This document shows, piece after piece, positions 6,667 through 8,391 of a DNA stretch of 8,391 nt (within the stretch, counting starts at the first letter, position 1; each line of letters begins with the position of its first letter). Position numbers and translations under genes: made by a program. This stretch comes from Halobacteriales archaeon QS_9_70_65 (GTDB lineage Archaea > Halobacteriota > Halobacteria > Halobacteriales > Haloarculaceae), in contig PXSC01000137.1 of assembly GCA_003023535.1 (NCBI GenBank), positions 1-8,391 on the forward strand, in the 5' to 3' direction. The notes beneath the pieces were generated by a model. It worked only from the letters and a program-made list of their open reading frames with translations, did no database searches and was not told where the DNA came from.

Positions 6667-7350
6667 CAGTCCGGTTCGGACACCGACGTCTCCCCGACCG
6701 CCGAGACGGTGTACTCGACGGCCAGCGTCCGCTCCTGACCGTCGACGATGTAGCCGAGTTCGTAGCTGGCCGAGCGGACGATCCCGTCGGCGTCGACGGC
6801 GAACCGCCCGGAGAAGCTCGTGATGTTCGCCGAGTCGCGGATCCCGTAGAACGAGTCGACGCCCTCGCTGCTGTCTTTCTCGTAGACGACGATCGTGGCG
6901 CCGTCGCGGTCGCCGACCGATGCCTCGTAGCCGGAGATGTTCGACAGCAGCGGCCGGACGGGGTCGAGCGCGGTGAGGTTCTCGGCGTCGAAGGCCTGCT
7001 CTCGCCGCTGGAACGACGTGTCGTTTTCCGTCTCCGACCGGCGGTACAGGGTGCCGTCGGTGCGGTAGATCTCGACGGTTCCGTTGAAGTTCGGCCGGTC
7101 GGACACCACCCGCTGGCGGGCCCGCATAGCGTCGAAGTCGACCCGTCCCTCGACGTCGTCGACCCGCGTCCCCTCCGCGGTGTCGACAGTGTAGTTGAAT
7201 GTCGTCATGTAGCTCGACGTCCGGCGTCGGGTCGGCCGTCCCGCCGACGGAGGCGCCGTCGCCGTTACCATCGCCGAGCAGCGCCGAGCAACCGGCGAGC
7301 AGAATGCAGACGAGTAGAACCGACACCGCCAGCGCCGAGCGCGTTCGCAT
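6651..7350 (-). pseudogene. Haloarchaeal lipoprotein A, frameshifted after the linker
   Basis: The ATG at 7350 gives a lipoprotein signal ending LLVCILLAGC with lipid-acceptor Cys21, followed by an acidic Gly/Asp linker to about PTPDVEL. The mature domain continues in a different frame from about 7208 (TTFNYTVDTAEGTRVDDVEG, later VDADGIVRSASYELGY) and ends SAVGETSVSEPDWTDRA with TGA at 6653-6651. Removing one G from the GGACG near 7218 would join the frames through a PTPTSSY linker. The C-terminal patterns DG-x-VR-x-A-x-Y and VG...P-x-W-x-DRA are shared with lipoprotein B, so the two are tandem paralogues. In family members as I remember them, a helix precedes the first strand; it is not seen here in any frame, so a short deletion is an alternative to a one-base change. 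Function unknown; extracellular, membrane-anchored. Confidence 0.65.
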
Positions 7351-7370
7351 ACGACCCCCTGGCGCCGTTC

Positions 7371-7385
7371 GGATGAAAAACGTAG
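7371..7385 (-). promoter_or_regulatory. TATA-like element of lipoprotein A
   Basis: The minus strand reads CTACGTTTTTCATCC, with the T run at 7380-7376 centred 28 nt before the ATG at 7350. This spacing supports both a leaderless transcript and the choice of 7350 over the upstream in-frame ATG at 7392. A G-rich AGGGGG close to the ATG could also act as a ribosome-binding site. Confidence 0.55.
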
Positions 7386-7499
7386 CGGCCACCGAGCGCG
7401 TAGTCTTCAGTGAGGAAGAAATGACGTATTTCGACGGTGACGATGGCGTGTCCGAACGCCCCCTCCGGCTGGCAGGCTATGGCTCACGGGGCGCTTCGC

Positions 7500-8068
7500 T
7501 CACCGGCAGCGCGTCGCTCTGCCGAGCCCTCGCTCGGTTCACTCGCGAGGACGCCGTTCGCCGTCGAGGCGCTCGCTGCCTCGCGGTTCCCACCGCTCGG
7601 CTCGATCGAGGCCTCCCTCCGGTCGGCCTCGCAGGTCGCGTCTCGCGACTGCTCGCTGTCGTCCGACGATCGAAGAGGTTCGTGATCACGGACGACCTCC
7701 GGTCGTCCGAACGACGCGCTCCGGCCGCGGGGCGGCCTGCAGTGTTTTCGCGCGGCGCTGCCGCGCGGGGTGCCGGCGCTGTCGGCACCCGGTTCCGTGG
7801 TCGTTCGAAGGGCGCTTCGCGCCGTTCGTGATATGCGCGGGACTCGTCGAGTCCCGCGGACCGTGCGAACGGGCGGCTCCGCCACCCGTGAGCAGACGAC
7901 CAGAGAGCGTCGCTCTCTCGGACCATGGCGAAGCCGCCACGCCAGCGGGTCGAGAGACCGCCGGTCCCTCGTGGTCGTCGGGCGACGCCCGACTGCCTGA
8001 GGGATCTTCGATCCCTCTCTGTCGTCGGCGCACGGCGCCGACTGCCCGAGGGAGCTAACGGCTCCCTC
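7500..8068. repeat. Dense array of short hairpins with mostly 3-nt loops
   Basis: Perfect inverted repeats with 3-nt loops: 7635-7649 (6-bp stems), 7689-7709 (9), 7749-7767 (8), 7836-7858 (10), 7902-7918 (7), 7977-7993 (7), 7999-8017 (8) and 8024-8042 (8). Other perfect ones: 7522-7537 (6, 4-nt loop), 7768-7790 (8, 7-nt loop) and 8048-8068 (8, 5-nt loop). With one mismatch and 3-nt loops: 7806-7828, 7869-7889 and 7951-7971. Loopless palindromes include CTCGCGAG (7542), CTCGATCGAG (7601) and CGTGATCACG (7681). Stem sequences differ from one hairpin to the next, so this is not a simple sequence repeat. From 7951 the hairpins start every 22-26 bp with 5-6 nt spacers. Being symmetric, the array could act as DNA cruciforms or as RNA from either strand. 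Function unknown. Confidence 0.85.
7977..8068. repeat. Duplicated two-hairpin module with compensating stem changes
   Basis: Module 1 is GTCGGGC-gac-GCCCGAC, spacer TGCCT, then GAGGGATC-ttc-GATCCCTC (7977-8017). Module 2 is GTCGGCGC-acg-GCGCCGAC, spacer TGCCC, then GAGGGAGC-taacg-GCTCCCTC (8024-8068). The outer stem halves and the CCGACTGCC-Y-GAGGGA join are shared. Inner stem bases and loops differ, but always so that pairing is kept (for example T:A in one second hairpin is G:C in the other). Confidence 0.75.
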
Positions 8069-8190
8069 ACTGCTTGCGTCGCCTACACCGGCGAGCGGTC
8101 GGCCCCGTTCGAGTTTCCACCCGACATCGGCCGGCCGGCTCTCGCGTAACTGAATACCGCCGCCGAGCGGCCGGCCCGTCGACCTGGCGG

Positions 8191-8391
8191 TCAGGCCGTC
8201 CCGGCCGTCGGCGGTTCGATGGACCGGAGCCGTTCGCGGCGGCGCTTCTCCTGGCGGCGATCCAGCGACTCCTGCAGCCGGTCGGCCACCGTCTCCCGGA
8301 GTTCGGCGGCCCGATCGGCGTCGATGTCGAGCGCCCGGGGCTGGCCGCCGGTGAGCCCGCTGGAGCCGGCGGTGTCGACGACCAGCGTCGC
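8191..8391 (-). CDS. C-terminal 66 residues of an unrecognised protein (partial)
   Basis: The frame is open from the right edge to a TGA at 8193-8191. The visible part begins with a strand-like ATLVVDTAGSSGLTGG, then an acidic stretch PRALDIDADRAAELRETVAD, then a long, strongly charged helix (RLQESLDRRQEKRRRERLRS) and a short Pro/Thr tail. Codon composition is consistent with a real gene. I do not recognise the family. The DTAGSSG loop could belong to a nucleotide-binding or VWA-like fold, but this is too little to say. Transcription would run toward the hairpin array, so the array lies downstream of this gene and could influence its mRNA 3' end. Confidence 0.65.
   Translation of the reverse strand, partial: ATLVVDTAGSSGLTGGQPRALDIDADRAAELRETVADRLQESLDRRQEKRRRERLRSIEPPTAGTA

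Larger units (their letters stand above)
7386..8190. other. Gene-free region of about 800 bp
   Basis: I see no credible gene here on either strand. Open frames exist because the sequence is GC-rich, but their products are rich in Arg, Ser and Ala and lack the acidic bias of the real genes. The left part (7386-7440) is less GC-rich and includes a TATTTC block. The middle (about 7500-8070) is the hairpin array. The right part (8070-8190) includes the palindromic CGGCCGGCCG near 8128 and no obvious signal before the stop of the next gene. Confidence 0.65.

Noticed and set aside
5688..7350. Programmed ribosomal frameshifting in the lipoproteins
   Set aside because: No slippery heptamer or downstream pseudoknot-like signal is visible at either junction, and the shifts go in opposite directions.
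6402..7376. 324-codon plus-strand ORF through the GGTC repeat
   Set aside because: It is low-complexity Gly/Arg/Ser/Val sequence created by the repeat and by antisense lipoprotein codons.
4714..7392. 892-codon minus-strand ORF read as one protein
   Set aside because: Only its first part (lipoprotein A signal) and last part (HAD remnant) are real. The middle is out-of-frame lipoprotein, repeat and CDGSH sequence.
7373..7831. Plus-strand ORF beginning MKNVAATERVVFSEEEM
   Set aside because: The first 25 codons are acidic and tempting, but the ATG sits on the lipoprotein A TATA element and the rest runs into the hairpin array with an Arg-rich, non-haloarchaeal composition.
7500..8068. CRISPR array
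   Set aside because: Hairpin sequences differ from one another, spacers are only 0-15 nt, and there is no cas gene.
7477..8070. 197-codon minus-strand ORF in the hairpin array
   Set aside because: It is rich in Arg, Ser and Ala without the acidic bias of true genes, and it simply reads across the hairpins.
7386..8190. Insertion sequence or MITE
   Set aside because: I found no transposase, no matching terminal inverted repeats at the region edges and no target-site duplication.

Overview
The window is high-GC DNA (roughly 70% G+C by eye) from a halophilic archaeon. Predicted proteins are strongly acidic, promoters look archaeal (TATA-like elements about 27 nt before start codons, with very short or absent leaders), two genes encode lipobox lipoproteins of a haloarchaeal type, and several protein families are typical of Halobacteria. 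I cannot name the genus.

Layout. (1) 1-2241, minus: 747 codons of an intact Dna2-like nuclease-helicase that runs off the left edge. (2) 2328-2727, plus: a decayed small membrane protein readable only by joining three frames. (3) 2770-3321, plus: an intact acidic protein of unknown function, ending exactly where (4) a convergent broken gene, 3322-3726 minus, ends. (5) 3908-5665, minus: an operon-like run read from right to left. It contains a CDGSH iron-sulfur protein whose 3' end is missing, a NagD-like HAD phosphatase whose 5' end (including the DxD nucleophile motif) is missing, an alpha/beta hydrolase with Gly in place of the nucleophilic Ser, and a possible 38-residue ORF. (6) 5688-7350, minus: two tandem paralogous lipoproteins, each broken by a frameshift just after its N-terminal linker and separated by a GGTC-rich degenerate repeat. 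(7) About 7500-8070: a gene-free stretch packed with short perfect hairpins, mostly with 3-nt loops. (8) 8191-8391, minus: the C-terminal end of an unrecognised gene.

Two themes stand out. The first is the hairpin array, where stem sequences differ from hairpin to hairpin but pairing is kept, including a duplicated two-hairpin module with compensating stem changes. The second is gene damage: six loci between 2328 and 7350 are interrupted, mostly by what look like single-base gains or losses in short G/C runs, while the 2.2-kb helicase and the 2770-3321 gene are clean. This could be local gene decay or poor consensus quality, and the reads would decide. I see no transposase, integrase, tRNA, rRNA or CRISPR array. 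The 3747-3907 gap shows no gene.
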